64,000 nucleotides of DNA from assembly GCF_964656455.1 (NCBI RefSeq), contig NC_135714.1:125730131-125794130 (forward strand). The letters are read 5' to 3'. Made by a program: the position numbers and the translations under genes. Shown here one piece after another: positions 35,642 through 48,263 of the stretch (positions within the stretch are counted from its first letter, which is position 1; each line of letters starts with the position of its first letter). This stretch comes from Halichoerus grypus. Taxonomy: Eukaryota > Chordata > Mammalia > Carnivora > Phocidae. The notes beneath the pieces are model-generated. The model searched no databases. It was not told where the DNA came from and saw only the letters and a program-made list of their open reading frames with translations.

Positions 35642-36654
35642 CTGGAGGGTTCCTAGTAATGAGCAGCTTTAGATGTGCACTGGACTAAAGAACAATGAAA
35701 GCTCAAATTTATAGCACTGGGTGTAAAGTAAGAATAAGTCATCCTGTGGTGAAGACTCAGGCAGTTTGCCCATAAGGAAAGTACATGAGCTTTAGGGCAT
35801 AAATTTCACATCAACCAACTGGCTCATTATATTTTTGCTTACTTTCTGGTTGTTATGTTCCAGAAAACTGACATAAACAGGTACATTGCACATATCTGAG
35901 AGGTTCCAACCAAGTAGACATTGCTTTGTACTAAACATAGTGGTGGACAGAGATCCTGCTTTTGGATCTAGTCATTCTAAAAACAGGTTGCTTATGAGTG
36001 TACCATGTGGTATAAGTCCTTAGGTAAATCTATTTTTGACAAGTTAAAAAATGCAGCCTGTCAATTTTATAATAGTTTAGACATAATCCAAATCAGCCAC
36101 ACATATACAAATTTCTACATTAATTTCTGCCATTTAGAGGTACTTTAGTTTTCAAGTGATGATCAGGGAGTTCAACTATATTTCAACTGTAGAAAAATCC
36201 CCTAGGCTAGAACCAAGGAAAGTATCCTTCAATAAAATCCATACTCAGCAGACTGCCCTCTACTGTCCCAGCGATTGGTCTGTGGTGTTCCTCTGTATCC
36301 ACTTGAGAATGCAATCACACCACAGGATGTGCATCATGTCCAAGTGTCTGCTCTGGGGTTCTTATCAGGCTGGATAGTCTCATCACAGCCCAGACTGCGA
36401 GGTCTCCAAAGAGTTTGTGGCAGCTCCTCTTTAACCTGAAGTCTTAAATAGAACAGTATTCTCCCACTTCCTCAAACAACTCATTAGCAGGTGCATGGTT
36501 TCTTTCAACGTAAGGAATGGAAATTCTATTCTGGGATACTGATAAACAACTTCTAAATAAAAAGTAAATTACAAGATGAATGTGTTTTCAGGGCAAAATT
36601 GATACTATCTAATTTCAAAATATGAAAATATTTTCCTGAATTAATGAGTTGGGA

Positions 36655-36730
36655 TTATTAATTCATTCAACACCTACTATGTGCTAGGGACTATGTGATG
36701 TCCTTGGAAGTTATAAATATGAGGGTTCAT
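36655..36730 (+). repeat. Fragment of old interspersed repeat
   Basis: 'ttcattcaacacctactatgtgctagggactatgtgatgt' is the typical head of the family also seen at 20,405 and 49,925; only the start is recognisable. Confidence 0.45.
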
Positions 36731-37079
36731 AATAGCATAGGCCCTTGTATGGCAAAAATAAGCTGTGGCTACCTGGTGCTTGATTAACCCTTTGAACCAA
36801 TCCAACTTGTCAGTTTGTCAGAGTAGTTTGATTTTTCTTTCATTGAATTGATAGTAGCTTGTTAACATTAATGAAATCAACTAGTTCCTTTGCTGTGGTC
36901 TAGATTTATCCTATACAGTTACTTATTTTTTCCTATCCTAGTCTGTATTCTTTCACTGATGTGCTTTTAAAAATCAAAACCTTTTAATTAGGCAACAGAA
37001 CTGCTTACCAGAAAAGTACTCTAGGCAAAAAAGATCATAAAAGACTGTTAAAAGATATTATTTCCATATGTTCCTACTT

Positions 37080-37285
37080 TTTTTAAGGGCATATGCTTTT
37101 ATGTACAAAGCATAATGTTTTCTGGGAGAAAACATTAAACAATTAACAATGGTTGCCTTTGGGCAGAGAGTTTAGGGGCCTTGACTGGAAGGAAGATTTG
37201 CTTTTCATTATGTTTCTATACAGCTTAATTTTTACCATTTTAAATACTGTGTTTTCAATTTTAAATGCTAGTAAATAACAGAAAG
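37080..37285 (+). repeat. Old LINE-1/HAL1-like 3' UTR fragment
   Basis: 'aacaatggttgcctttgggcagagag', 'gcttttcattatgtttctatacagcttaatttttaccatt' follow the pattern of older L1-type 3' UTRs. Confidence 0.5.
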
Positions 37286-37669
37286 GATGCATTCCCAGTA
37301 AGTAGTCTTCCAGAAGTTCAAAAATACCTCTTCTAAATAAGAGAAAAATAGGTGATCTACACTCTATGCCTCTTTGATTCCCTCTTTCTTTTGTATATGC
37401 TTTGTTGCTAAACCAGAGTGATCTGAGACTTGGAACGTAAAATTACTCCCACACTGGTTCCATGAGGAAAAGATTAATAAGCAGAACCTACTGAGATTGG
37501 GCAGCAAATGGGGGCCTCTTTGAGGAAGTCAAGAAATTACCCCCGGCAGTGGCCTAATTTCCCCCAGCTGCATTAGGACAGTTACCGTCCATCCATCCTT
37601 TCAGAATGAAGTGGATATAGGTTAGAGAAGTCTGCACTGTGATTGTCTGGAAATTTCCTCCAATGATTT

Positions 37670-37879
37670 TTTTTTTTTAAGATTTATTTATTTATTTGAG
37701 AGATAGAGAGAGAGTGCAAGCGGTGGGAGGGGTTGAGGGAGACAGAGAATCTCAAGCAGACTGCCTGCCGAGTACGGAGCCAGACTCGACTCGGCGCTCA
37801 ATCTCATGACCCTGAGATCATGACCTGAGCCAAAATCAAGAGTCGGACACTTAACTGACTGGGCCACCCGGTCACCCCT
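37670..37879 (-). repeat. Can-SINE (SINEC), older subtype
   Basis: Reverse-complement SINE ('taagatttatttatttatttg', 'gatcatgacctgagccaaaatcaagag', 'ctgggccacccggtcacccc'). The 12-bp duplication ctccaatgattt is at 37,658-37,669 and 37,880-37,891. Confidence 0.95.
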
Positions 37880-38754
37880 CTCCAATGATTTCTTTCATTT
37901 CCCCTTGTCTTTAATTCCCAAGAAGAATCAATGCTCACTCCTGGGGAAAGGAAAAATAACAACAAAAATAACAAAACTCTACTTATGTCAAAGAAAGACA
38001 ATTCTGTGACCTTTTTGGTGCCCACCAATTCTGTGATATCTTTCCCTTCAGTCCTTCCTCTACATCTCACCCTAATTGAAAGCTTTGGCAAGCATGAAAA
38101 AGGAAAAAATTCAATTGAGATTGGAAGGGTCTGAAACAATACATGCTCAGTTGTGTTTTTTTCTGGATCATTTTTCTTAGCCCTTGTCATTTAGACCCTC
38201 ACAGGACTTCAGAGTCTCCCTTGTTAAGCAAGAAACATCCTTTTCTCTCATTATTGGATGTGTGAATTGGGAAATCCATCCACGTGGATTTCAGGATACT
38301 CTGTTTCTGATATGAACCAACCATAACAACTCAATCGTTCCAAAGCATATCCTGTAAAAATCCCTACACATTTTAATTACATCCTGTAGTCTTCAGTGGA
38401 GAATTACACTTGTGGGACAAAATATTAAACTTTCATTCTATAAAAAGTAGTTTTCAGGTTTTCTTCTCTTTATGGGGGGAGATTCATCTCAGAAACAGTG
38501 TTTTATATCTTTAGTTGCATCAAGCCTTAACACCAGCAATCAGCAATGGTATAATTATTCGTTAGTTTCATTAAACTGTCATGAGTTTAGGGCATTGTTC
38601 CTGTGAAGAGCCCACTAATTGTCCTTGGACAAATGTTTATGCAGAAATTCTGGGAAGATACTAACCAAGACTCATCAGAGTGCAAGGAAAAAAAAAAAGA
38701 GAGATGAGAGACAGAATTGGATTCTTCAATTCGGAGGTCCTTTCAGAAAACTGT

Positions 38755-38972
38755 TCAAAAGAAAGGGAAATATACAGGAAACAAACTGAAAGTTGCTGAC
38801 GGGGAGGTGAGGTGGGGGAATGGGGTAATTGCCCGATGGGCATTAAAGATGGCATTTGATGGAATGAGTGCTGGGTGTTGTCTGCAGCTGATGAATCACT
38901 AAATTCTACCCCTGAAACTAATAATACAGTATATGTTAATTAAATTGAATTTAAATTTAAAAAAAATTTTTA
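38755..38972 (+). repeat. Carnivore L1 3' UTR, sense, 5'-truncated
   Basis: 'acaggaaacaaactgaaagttgctg', 'gaatgagtgctgggtgttgtctgcagctgatgaatcac', 'cctgaaactaataatacagtatatgttaattaaattgaattt' and an A-rich tail match the carnivore L1 terminus. The left edge is uncertain. Confidence 0.82.
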
Positions 38973-39936
38973 AATGAAAGGGAAGTATGTTTGAAGACTA
39001 AAAAGAGAGGATTTCTGAAATAAGTCACACAAGGTTTTAGCCATAAAAATAGAATTTTAGAGAGCCCTACATTACTAAATTTTCAAAATGAGTATTATGT
39101 TAATGACCACATTGACCATGAAATTAAACCTCACATTATCTTTAGATATGTCAAAACAGAAATTCAAAGCTCAACTCAGAGCTACTAAGGCAAAAGGTAC
39201 TTCGCAAAAAAAGAAGAAAAAGACAGGTTTGTCAAGTTAGTAGGATAGTGTTTCCTACTGAGTGGAGTCGGTTTCAATTCTGAGTCACTAAGCAAAAATT
39301 AGAAAGGAAATCAATACCATTTTTACTCTTGAAAAGACATCATGTATTCAGCAGGGACTTCCCTTTTAGGTAGCTGAGCTAGTATTCAAGCCCCTGCTCC
39401 TGCTATAATACCTAATTAGATAAATATCAGCAACTCACAGGGGACTTTATGTTCTTGCTACTTACCATAGCCACTAGAGGGTATCCATCCTTTCCTTCCA
39501 ACAAAGGTTTTAAATTGTCAACATGGAAGAATAGACTTTCCTGCAAATGCTACAAACAGATCACAGTAACCACATTTCTCTGTATGATAAAGGGAGGTTT
39601 AAGCCTAAATAAAGAAAGGCCACTTATGACACACCTGGTGAAGCAGAGTCAGCCCCATCAGCACAGAGAAAAAGCTAAGTCCAAAATGGTGTTAAGGGTG
39701 TTAAGCCGCTGACAAGTCAGTGCGTCCTAAACCACTTCCTTTTTCCGGGATTCTCTATCACCTCGAATTCAGAGACCGTGCTGCTTGTCAAGAGATAATA
39801 TAATCCTCCAGCACTGCTACTTGAAAACTAGCTTTACTCATGGTTTAGTAAAACTAGTTAAGAGATGACTGCCTGCTTCTTAGTCAAGCTGTCACCCAAA
39901 CCCTAACCTTTTGCAGCTCTTTGAAAAGTAGGTGGT

Positions 39937-40336
39937 CATTTGCATCGACAGGGATGGAACTGGAGGGGATTATGCTAAGTGAAATAAGTCAAGCAGAGAA
40001 AGACGATTATCATAGGGTTTCACTCATATGTGAAACATAAGGAATAGCACAGGAGGACCACAGGGGAAGGGAGGGAAAACTGAATGGGAAGAAATCAGAG
40101 ATGGAGACAAACCACGAGAGACTCTGGACTCCGGGAAACAAACTGAGGGTTTCAGAGGGGAGGGGGTGGGGGGGATGGGGTAACAGGATGATGGGTATTA
40201 AGGAGGGCAAGTGTGGTGATGAGCACTGGGTGTTATACGCAACTAATGAATCACTGAGCACTACATCAAAAACTAATGATGTACTATGCAGTGGCTAACT
40301 GAACATAATAAAAAAAAATTTAAAGAAAGAAAAAAA
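39937..40336 (+). repeat. Young carnivore L1, sense, 400-bp 5'-truncated copy
   Basis: Starts in the last ORF2 codons ('gatggaactggaggggattatgctaagtgaaataagtca') and runs through the G-rich 3' UTR ('aggggagggggtggggggg') to 'actacatcaaaaactaatgatgta' and an A tail. The 15-bp perfect duplication tgaaaagtaggtggt lies at 39,922-39,936 and 40,337-40,351. It ends about 270 bp before coding exon 3. Confidence 0.93.
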
Positions 40337-40610
40337 TGAAAAGTAGGTGGTACGACTACTTCACATAAGATCAAAGGTTCATCTCTTCTGTTATTATATT
40401 TATCATTCTTTACATTTTTCCAGATTAAAAAAAATGGCTAAGGCTTTAAAATATTTTTTTAAATGATAATAATGCTGTATTGCTGCCCTGCTAACTGGAA
40501 AGCATAATGAACAATACAATTTAGAAGTTCAGAGGATAATTAGAAATGTAAGTGTCCATGTATTCCATGCCAGCTCTGTTGTTTCTTACCACGGTGTCTC
40601 CTTCTTTCAG

Positions 40611-40738
40611 CTTCTGGCCGGACGCTGGCCTTTTGATCACAATGACTTTGGCGTATTTCTTTGCAAGCTGTTCCCCTTTTTGCAAAAGTCCTCGGTGGGG
40701 ATCACCGTCCTCAATCTCTGCGCTCTCAGTGTTGACAG
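40611..40738 (+). CDS. EDNRA: Endothelin receptor type A, coding exon 3 (residues 141-183)
   Basis: This 128-nt exon follows acceptor 'cttctttcag' and ends ...GTTGACAG before donor gtaatg. It encodes extracellular loop 1 (LLAGRWPFD), the disulfide cysteine C158 that pairs with C239 in the family, and TM3 (about 160-181). K166 in TM3 is a conserved ligand-pocket lysine. The exon ends within the DRY motif: D182 is complete and R183 is split AG|G. It is phase 0 in, phase 2 out, so skipping this exon alone would shift the frame. If the donor were not used, the next codon after DR would be TAA, giving immediate truncation. Every residue appears identical to the human receptor as I recall it, fitting strong constraint on the transmembrane core. 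Confidence 0.97.
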
Positions 40739-41109
40739 GTAATGTGGTTCTCTCCCTCCACTCTTGTTAGGTTTCGAAAAGCATTTTTCTCAAAAGGAAT
40801 AGAAGTCAAGGAGGCTTGAGAGTTGGTGCCCAGGACAGTTGTTAGTTTCAAGTGAATTAAAATATCAACAGTCTAACCCTACTGTTTAGAATCGCTTTAC
40901 ACATTTGCTGATCATTAGCCATCTTTAGCTCAGGCAATTCGTATCTAGAGCATTTTGCCAGTTATAGCCATTTGGCACCCTATGACAACAAAGGAGAAAT
41001 GCACATATTGGATGGAAAGAACCTTGGAAAAGGAGATTTTAGGACATGCAAATGCTATATTTTCAATGGTAGATTTCTCATTAGAAAAAAGAAGATACCA
41101 TTCAATTAT

Positions 41110-41215
41110 ATGTATAATACTTGATCACTTGAGCTGAGTGGTGAATATATAATATTGTTATATTTTTTTTCTATGTGTCTTTCAATGCCTGAAATGTTTC
41201 ACAATGTTTAAAAAG
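41110..41215 (+). repeat. Old L1 3' UTR-like fragment
   Basis: 'ttgttatattttttttctatgtgtct…gaaatgtttcacaatgtttaaaaag' resembles the end of old L1M elements. Confidence 0.45.
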
Positions 41216-42491
41216 AGGGCAACAACAGAAGGACTCCTTGATCTGATTCTGAAAAACCCATCGAGTATCTCTAAGTCTTTCTGGAATTCTCCTCAAACAG
41301 AGATGTCAAAACTTCTCTAAAGAAGTCCTTCTAGATGGTATTTTCTGCACCTCCTAACTTTCATAGCAGTAACTATAAAGAATGAAGTTAGGAACTTTAT
41401 AACACAGTCTATAATGTTCCTTTATATTGGATATTATCCTATGCAAATGCTCTTTAATGTCCTATTTAATTGATTTACCACAATTAAGAAGAGGTTTCCA
41501 TTTTTTCTCTCTCACACTCTGGCAATCATTCTGTCAGAGAAACTGAGTGCCATCATCATAGAAATAAAGGACTCCTTTTCTTAAAGAACATTTAAGCCTT
41601 TACAGACATTCTGTTATCTATCATCTGCAATTACTTTGGGGGACCAAATCGTTATTGTTAAAACATAAAAATACTCATTCCATCAGTAGATGAAAATTAT
41701 CATGGCACCCTTGTTATAAATGTATGCCTGGAATAACTGTGAAACACAAAACAAAATGTTTAACAGTGTTATTAAAAATAAATGTATTGCAAAAAAATGT
41801 ACTGCTGAAATTACAACACAAAAAATTCCTTTAAGTAGTTTAAAATGTCATGATGCTGCTGACGAAAATGCTGCCGATGCAGTGGTAAACACAAGCTCAG
41901 AGAGCATTTCTCCCTTATTTAGTCGGATTCTCCGTAGTTCGCAGGAAAACCTGAGGTCTGGGCGCTTTTCTTCTCCATCACAGCAGACATTAAGGGCTGC
42001 TGTATGAACACATTTACAGAGGATAGTTGGTCACTGTGTCCCTTACACTTGAAGAAATAACAGACTATTTTACCCTTGGCCATGTCCTAAGAAATTGAGT
42101 AAGCATTTATAATCTGGATTTTATTCACTAATGAATTCTCACTCTGCTGTTCCTACTCCTAGCATCCCAATAACACTATTTCGTCTTGTATTCAAAGTGT
42201 TGTAGTATCTAAAAATTAAAGCATTTAAATTATATCTCTGACATTACTAATATGTGTAAAATGTTTCCGGTATTTATCAAGTCGTATATTTAGAGATGTA
42301 GCTATGTATTGTTATTACAATATCCAATTAAATTTTCAATTACAATATAACTCTAAAATCCCTGTGGGGAAAAGAAATAAGAAAATAATCATGATAGTTT
42401 AAAAAAGAATTATGTTTCCTACATGCATACTCTTCCTATATAATAGTGTTACATGTTGTAAAGCTACAGTATTTAAAACAGTATGATACAT

Positions 42492-42678
42492 GGGCGCCTG
42501 GGTGGCTCACTCAGTTAAGCGTCTGACTCTTGATTTTGGCTCAGGTCATGATCTCAGGGTCGCAGGATGAAGCCCTGCATTGGGCTCCACTTTGGATGTG
42601 AAGCCTGCTTGGGATTCTCTCTCTCCCTCTCCCTCTGCCCCTCCCTCTGTTCCCTCCTCCCCAACTTAAAAACAAAAA
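42492..42678 (+). repeat. Can-SINE (SINEC), older subtype
   Basis: Head 'gggcgcctgggtggctcac', body 'gtctgactcttgattttggctcagg', CT-rich run and A-rich end. The diverged duplication is aaacagtatgatacat (42,476-42,491) and aaacagtgtggcacat (42,679-42,694). Confidence 0.93.
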
Positions 42679-42879
42679 AAACAGTGTGGCACATACATTA
42701 TAATATACTGAGAAATAAATGGGAAAGCCAGAAACAGGTGTTATAGTGTATGAGAATGTAATATAGACTGAAATCACTTTGAGTATAATGGGGAAAGAAA
42801 AAATAGTGCTATTTAGCCATCTGGGGAAAAAAGCATGTTAAAGTCTTATCTTTTACTATATATCAATAATAATATTGAT

Positions 42880-43115
42880 AATAATTACCACTTATTGAGT
42901 ATTAGTATGTGCTAAGCCCTGTTAGAAATACTTTACAGAAGTTCTTGTCCTTGGTCCTTACGACACCACCTTGTGATGGTCCTGTAATCACCCTCACTTT
43001 ACAGATGAGGGAACTAAGGTTGGAAGAGGTTAACCAAGGCCATTTGGTGACCAAACGTCGGAGCCAGTAATCAATTATAAGTAGTCCGCCTTGTTAACCA
43101 CTATGCTCCAGCATG
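42880..43115 (-). repeat. MIR SINE
   Basis: Antisense MIR: 'ccacttattgagtattagtatgtgctaagccctgtt', 'actttacagatgagggaactaaggttggaagaggttaacc', 'gttaaccactatgctcc'. Confidence 0.85.
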
Positions 43116-43139
43116 TAAAAACTCAAGCCGTATAGAAGA

Positions 43140-43885
43140 AAGTAGACTAACATCTTTTTGATCACTAGAAAAGGAGGACTTTTTGAACTTAAAAAGGATG
43201 GCAGAAACTCTGAATATAATTATAAAAGGATTTCAGGACATAAAACTTTAAAACATGAAGATCAAGCATTCATAAATTTAAAAAACAAATAAAGAAGCTG
43301 AGGGAAATATTGGCAGCAAATACTTGTTACAAAACTACAACATGTTAATATACTTGGTAATTAAGGAGGCCATACAGATAGTAATTAAAATCATAAGACT
43401 TCCATATAAAAAGAGCATGAATATAAAAATACCAAAGAAGAAACTTAAATGACTAATTAACATATGAATAATGTTCATGTAATCAAAGAAATTCCAATTA
43501 AGAAAACATGTTTCTCAATATCTGTAGGAGTAGAGATTTAAACAGCCCTTCAGGAAGGTAAAATCCTACAAATGCTTTCACCTTCTGACCCAGTAATTAC
43601 AATTTTTCGGATGGATTCTAAGAAAACAATCCAAAAAATTTGAACAGAGAATTCATGCACAAAAAATGTTCTTTATAAAATTATTTACAGGAAAATATAG
43701 CAATCTCATTGCCCCATGTTAGGCCAATGGATAAGGAGGTTAAATATAACTGACATGTATAGGTATATGAATATAAAATTCCTTGAAGGAAACATGACAA
43801 ATATTAGTAGTAGTTATATCTAGGGGTGGGGTGATGGGTATTTGTAATGTTCTAGGAGTAGAACATTATTTACTGAAAGTGTATT
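43140..43885 (+). repeat. Old, decayed LINE-1 ORF2 3' region
   Basis: 'tcaaagaaattccaattaagaaaacat', 'ttcaccttctgacccagtaatta', 'ttctaagaaaacaatccaaaaaa', 'ggccaatggataaggaggttaaat' and 'gggtggggtgatgggtatttgtaatg' suggest an old L1. No usable frame remains. Confidence 0.6.
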
Positions 43886-44429
43886 TACTTTTATTGCCTG
43901 TTACCCATTTTATTTACTCTATGCCACTTTATACATTTTATTTATCTCATTTATGTAGCTCATTCCTGTGACCTGTGTTCTATATCAAGGCTAATTTTCT
44001 ATGGGCAGGCAGCTCTAAAGCACAAGCACATAGGCAATAAACATGAACACAGAAGCTTCTGTACATGGAGAAATACATGTACATGCCCAGCCCAGAGCTG
44101 CTCCTATCCCTATTGTTGCCTTTACAAAAACACCATCATATTTGGGAAAATATCATTTTATTAAAAAATTAAACTTTGTCCCAAAGGCTTTAAAAACCAG
44201 GATGATAACGAGCGCTGGGAAAGAGGAACCCAGCATCCTAAAAGAAAACTGCACCTCTGAGGAAACATCCAACCAAAAGCCAAAGCCAGACAAGATCAGC
44301 ATATGACAAAAAAGAATGAGAAACAGAATGAAGACAAGGACAATTCTTGTTTCCTATAAATAATAACATCTTTTTTAAGACATGTAAGTAAAATCCCCTG
44401 AGAGGCATGGATAAAAAGAGAAGCCAAAA

Positions 44430-45385
44430 GAGAGGAAGAACTCATGATCAGGGAAATGCAAATCAAAACCATGATGAAATATCACCTCCCACCTGTCAGA
44501 ATGGCTGATATCAAAAAGACAAGAAACAATAGGTATTGGCAACAATGCAGAGAAAAAGGAACCCTGTGCACTGTTGGTGGGAATGTAAATTGGTGTGGCT
44601 ACTGTGGAAAACAGTATGGAAGTTCCTCAAAAAATTAAAAATAGAATTACCATATGACCTAGCAATTCCACTTCTGGGTATTTACCCAAAGAAAATGAAA
44701 ACACTAATTTTGAAAAGATATATGCAGCCCTATGTTTACTGCCACATTATTCATAATAACCAAGATGTGGAAACAACTCGTGTCTATCCATGGATGAATG
44801 GATAAAGAAGATGTGGTAGATATAAACAATGGAATATTATTCAGCCATAAAAAAGAATGGATCTTGCCATTTGTGACAACATGGATGGTCTTTGAGGGCA
44901 TTATGTTAAGTGAAATAAGTGAGACAGAGAAAGACAAATACTTATGATCTCACTTATATGTAGAATCTAAAAAACAAAACAAGCAAAATTAAGCAAAAAA
45001 CAAGCTCATAGATACAGAGCACAGATTAGTGGTTGCCAAAGGGCAGGGTGGTGGGGGTGAAATGGCTACAGGGGGTCAAAAGGTACAAACTTCCAGTTAT
45101 AAAATAAATAAATCATGGGATGTAATGTACAGCATGATGACTATAGTTAATACTGTAATACATATTTCAAAATTCCTAAGGGAGTAAATCTCAAAAGTCC
45201 TTACCACACACACACAAAATTCTATAACTATGTGTGGTGAGGGATGTTAATTAGACTTATTGTGGTGCTCATTTCATAATGTATACAAATACTGAATCAT
45301 TATGTTGTACACCTGAAACTAATATAATGTCTTACGTCAATTATACCTCAATACCAATAAATAAATAAATGTTTTAAAAAGAGAG
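44430..45385 (+). repeat. LINE-1 (L1MA-like), sense, end of ORF2 plus 3' UTR
   Basis: About 950 bp of recognisable L1: 'gatcagggaaatgcaaatcaaaacc', 'aatggctgatatcaaaaagacaagaaac', 'gtgggaatgtaaattggtgtggc', 'catatgacctagcaattccacttctgggt', 'ggatgaatggataaagaagatgtgg', then a 3' UTR ending 'gtacacctgaaactaatataatgtc…caattatacctcaat'. The ORF2 C-terminal part is broken into short overlapping frames by frameshifts and stops, so it is a fossil. Confidence 0.92.
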
Positions 45386-46449
45386 AAGAAAGAATTTGCT
45401 TGGTTTGGTAAGCAATGTAGGCAAATTGTCATCCTTGTGATATATGTTCTTGTGAGAAAATTTAGAGTATATTTTGTGAATTGTGTTATGTGGCATAGTT
45501 ATAGTGGTCCCTTTTATATTTTATGTAAGTCTAGGTACTCAATTTTTAGTTGAAAAAGTATTTTAAGGCACTTATTCCTTAGTGACATATTGTATAATAA
45601 ATTATCCCTAGATGGAGAAGCATAATTCATAATTTAGTTCCACAGGGGCTCAGGCAGGAAGGGGATGATGCACAGACATGAAGAATAAAGCCCAGCTGCT
45701 GGCCCTTAGGAGTCTTCACACTTGTGAAGACAGCAACCTGAAGGGAAAAGGAAATACATGAAGGTATTTAGGCTACAGGATGCCTAAATCACCTAAATCA
45801 TCAAAACCCTGCATTGTTCTTCCCTCTCTTTCCTCCTTGGGGGAATCTCAAGCAACCATTTTGCACAGTTTCATTCTCCCCATTAGAAACTCTACTGTCA
45901 TGGGGTGAGGGGGGTTGGGGCATGGAGGGGATGGAGGGGATGGAGGGAATCGGTCATTAAGTTCTCATGTCAGGTGTAGGCTCACCTCACCTTACCACAT
46001 CCTCCCCGCTCCCATCTCATGCATGGAGAAAAATGAACTAAATGTTCCATCACAAATTATCAGTTGTGTATCCAATGACATGTTCTTGGTTAAAAGAAGG
46101 AAAGAGGAAATAGCGTCAAGTGTCTATTTCATTAAGACTTGGGCTCAGTTTTAGATCAAGACGATAAACCATTTTAAAATTCCACTGCCACAAAAATCTG
46201 CCTTAATCTAGGAGGTTTTCCTTGGTAATAAACTCAACACTCTTTGTTCCCTGGATCTTTTTTTATTACTTTTACATTTCATTTGGTATTGACTCTAAGC
46301 TTTGGGACCTGAATGTAGGGAATCTATTTTGACATTTCTATTTCAAAAGCTTTCACACTAGAGAATGAATCATTCACACTTAATTCCAGAAGATAAGATA
46401 CCATTTGCTTTGGGCCTTGATTTGGTTGCATTATATTCTACTAAAAATA

Positions 46450-46493
46450 AGAAAATCCCTCTTTACTTTTTTTTTTTAGAAAATCCCTCTTTA
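46450..46493. repeat. 16-bp direct duplication around a C-T11 insert
   Basis: agaaaatccctcttta occurs at 46,450-46,465 and again, perfectly, at 46,478-46,493. Only 12 bp (c followed by eleven t) separate the copies. This is the outline of a retroposon insertion, target duplication plus antisense poly(A), with no element body. Confidence 0.85.
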
Positions 46494-47839
46494 AAAAAAT
46501 AAAAACAAAACAAGAAGTAAAAAGAGGGAAATTGGAACCTATTACAAAACAATTTGCAGTTTGGGAATCCCTGCCTTCCTCTTAAGAGCTGAATGAATCA
46601 AATTACAGTTCAGGAAGAGTTCCCATGATTTTTTTAAATACATTTTAAATATATCTCTCATTTCAGAGTTGTTGTTTTTGAGAGAAAATAATGAGAGAAA
46701 ATATATATCCAAGTTCTATACAATTTTTTTATTACTTTATTGATTATTCAATGAATATGGAATACAGAAAGATGAAAGAAAAAATCTAGCTGTCTCACTA
46801 TCAGCTTTTAATCTGAATAAAGTAAACAAGAAAGTAAGAGGAAACCCATGACTTGCCCCAGAAAAGATGAGCTTTCATTGTTAATATCGACTATGGACCT
46901 GCCTCAGCTCTACCTTTTCACTAATTCCTCCTCAAATCTAACTTTTATCGATTTTTACTTTGCATCCTTAGTCACTTAAGAAAAAGATAAAACAGGAATT
47001 TCAGAAAAGACTGAGGAAATTTAGAAACAATTTTGACCTCTACTCAGCTTTATCAGTGAAAATTTTTTTAATGCTACGGCAATATACTTCTAACCTGAAT
47101 GAATTTTTCCCAAAAAAATAGGACTAATCAGCCATTACCAACAATTTAAATAGGTATTTTTGCATGCCATAAGTGACAAATTTCAGATGTTACTTTGAGT
47201 TTGTTTGGGGGGAAAAAAGACGAGGCAGAATGGAAGGGGAATTCAATGCTGTTCTTTGTAAAGTTAACTGTCGTGTTTAAAGTGGAAAATGATGGGGTCA
47301 GTCCAGTAAAAAGGTCCGGGTACAGCTCTAACTTGTAGTTAAAAATTGCCTGGGGAAGGAGGCTGTAAAAATATAAAACTCTCTTAACAACTGCTCCAGG
47401 AAGGATGTATAATTAGATACCTGGAAAAGTTGCAGAGACCTATGAATAAGGCAGTTTTGTTTGATAAGCCTCAAATTCAAAAGCCAATGTAGGCTCTTCA
47501 TCCCAGCATTTCAAGTAATTGCTCAGTGGTCTCTATGATGTTCTCAAAGGTTTATCCTAAGTCAAGAAACATGAAAGTGGTTTTCTGGAAAACTGCATTT
47601 TTAGAGTCAGACTTGATTTGTCCTTATTCTCCTGGTGATATGATTTCCTTTTGCTGCATGACAGTAGGGGAAACATGAAAGGGGAGTCAAAGCCAGAAGA
47701 GAGAACCCAGGGCTGGGACAGAGCAAAGCCAACGCTGACTATAGGGCAACTTGGGATCTCATTTTGGGGTCTGTGCCCTGTTGCACATAGTTATGTATTC
47801 TTTTATCTTAATTCTATTGACAAGATCCAGCGACTGGTT

Positions 47840-48245
47840 AATTTTGTTATCTTATTTTTCTTTGATAACAATCTACCCCCAAACTTAGCAGCTTTAGACA
47901 ACCACCATTTTATTATTATCTCACCATGTGGTGGGGTAGGAATTTGGGCAATTCTTCTGCAACTTGTCACTTTGCCTGGGTCTTTTGGTGGATTTCAGCT
48001 GGTGGCTAAGCCTGTCTCTTGGGTCCAAGACACATGACTAGCCCATTGGCAAAAACAGCTGGAAGTCTGAGCTCATCAGAGCCTCACTCCCTCTCCTGTA
48101 GTCTAGCACCTCTCAGCACGTCCTCTGAGACAGGCCCAAGGCTCCAGGGTGGATTTGCAGCTCTGCTCAGAGGCCAGGCCTGCAACCCACAAAGCATCCT
48201 TCCAGCTCTACTTAGCGCGTCCAAGCAGTCACAGGCCAGCCCAAT
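47840..48245 (-). repeat. Old interspersed repeat (LTR/MITE-like, unnamed)
   Basis: 'acaatctacccccaaacttagcagctttagacaaccaccattttattattatctcac' followed by 'ggaatttgggcaattc' resembles a very common old mammalian repeat in reverse orientation. The family cannot be assigned. Confidence 0.45.
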
Positions 48246-48263
48246 TGAAAGACTCAGTTGAAG

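Larger units (their letters stand above)
13240..40610 (+). other. EDNRA: EDNRA intron 2 (about 27.4 kb)
   Basis: The largest intron in the window. It contains seven carnivore SINEs, L1 pieces of several ages, MIRs and DNA-transposon fossils, listed separately. Stretches where I recognise nothing include 13,240-16,454, 16,658-20,405, 21,700-22,430, 23,800-24,735, 25,380-26,280, 26,330-27,010, 29,650-32,160, 33,600-34,300, 35,645-36,650, 37,290-37,655, 37,895-38,755 and 38,975-39,920. No open reading frame inside is convincing as a gene on either strand. Confidence 0.85.

Noticed and set aside
37804..38190. 128-codon open frame on the minus strand
   Set aside because: It begins in unique intronic sequence but ends in a SINE and resembles no protein; a chance frame.
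41720..42007. 95-codon open frame in intron 3
   Set aside because: The translation is unremarkable, with no homology I can recognise and no splice sites arguing for an exon; kept as unassigned intron.
44444..44805. Open frames similar to the reverse-transcriptase C-terminal region
   Set aside because: They are broken pieces of an old L1 ORF2 with frameshifts between them; no functional element.
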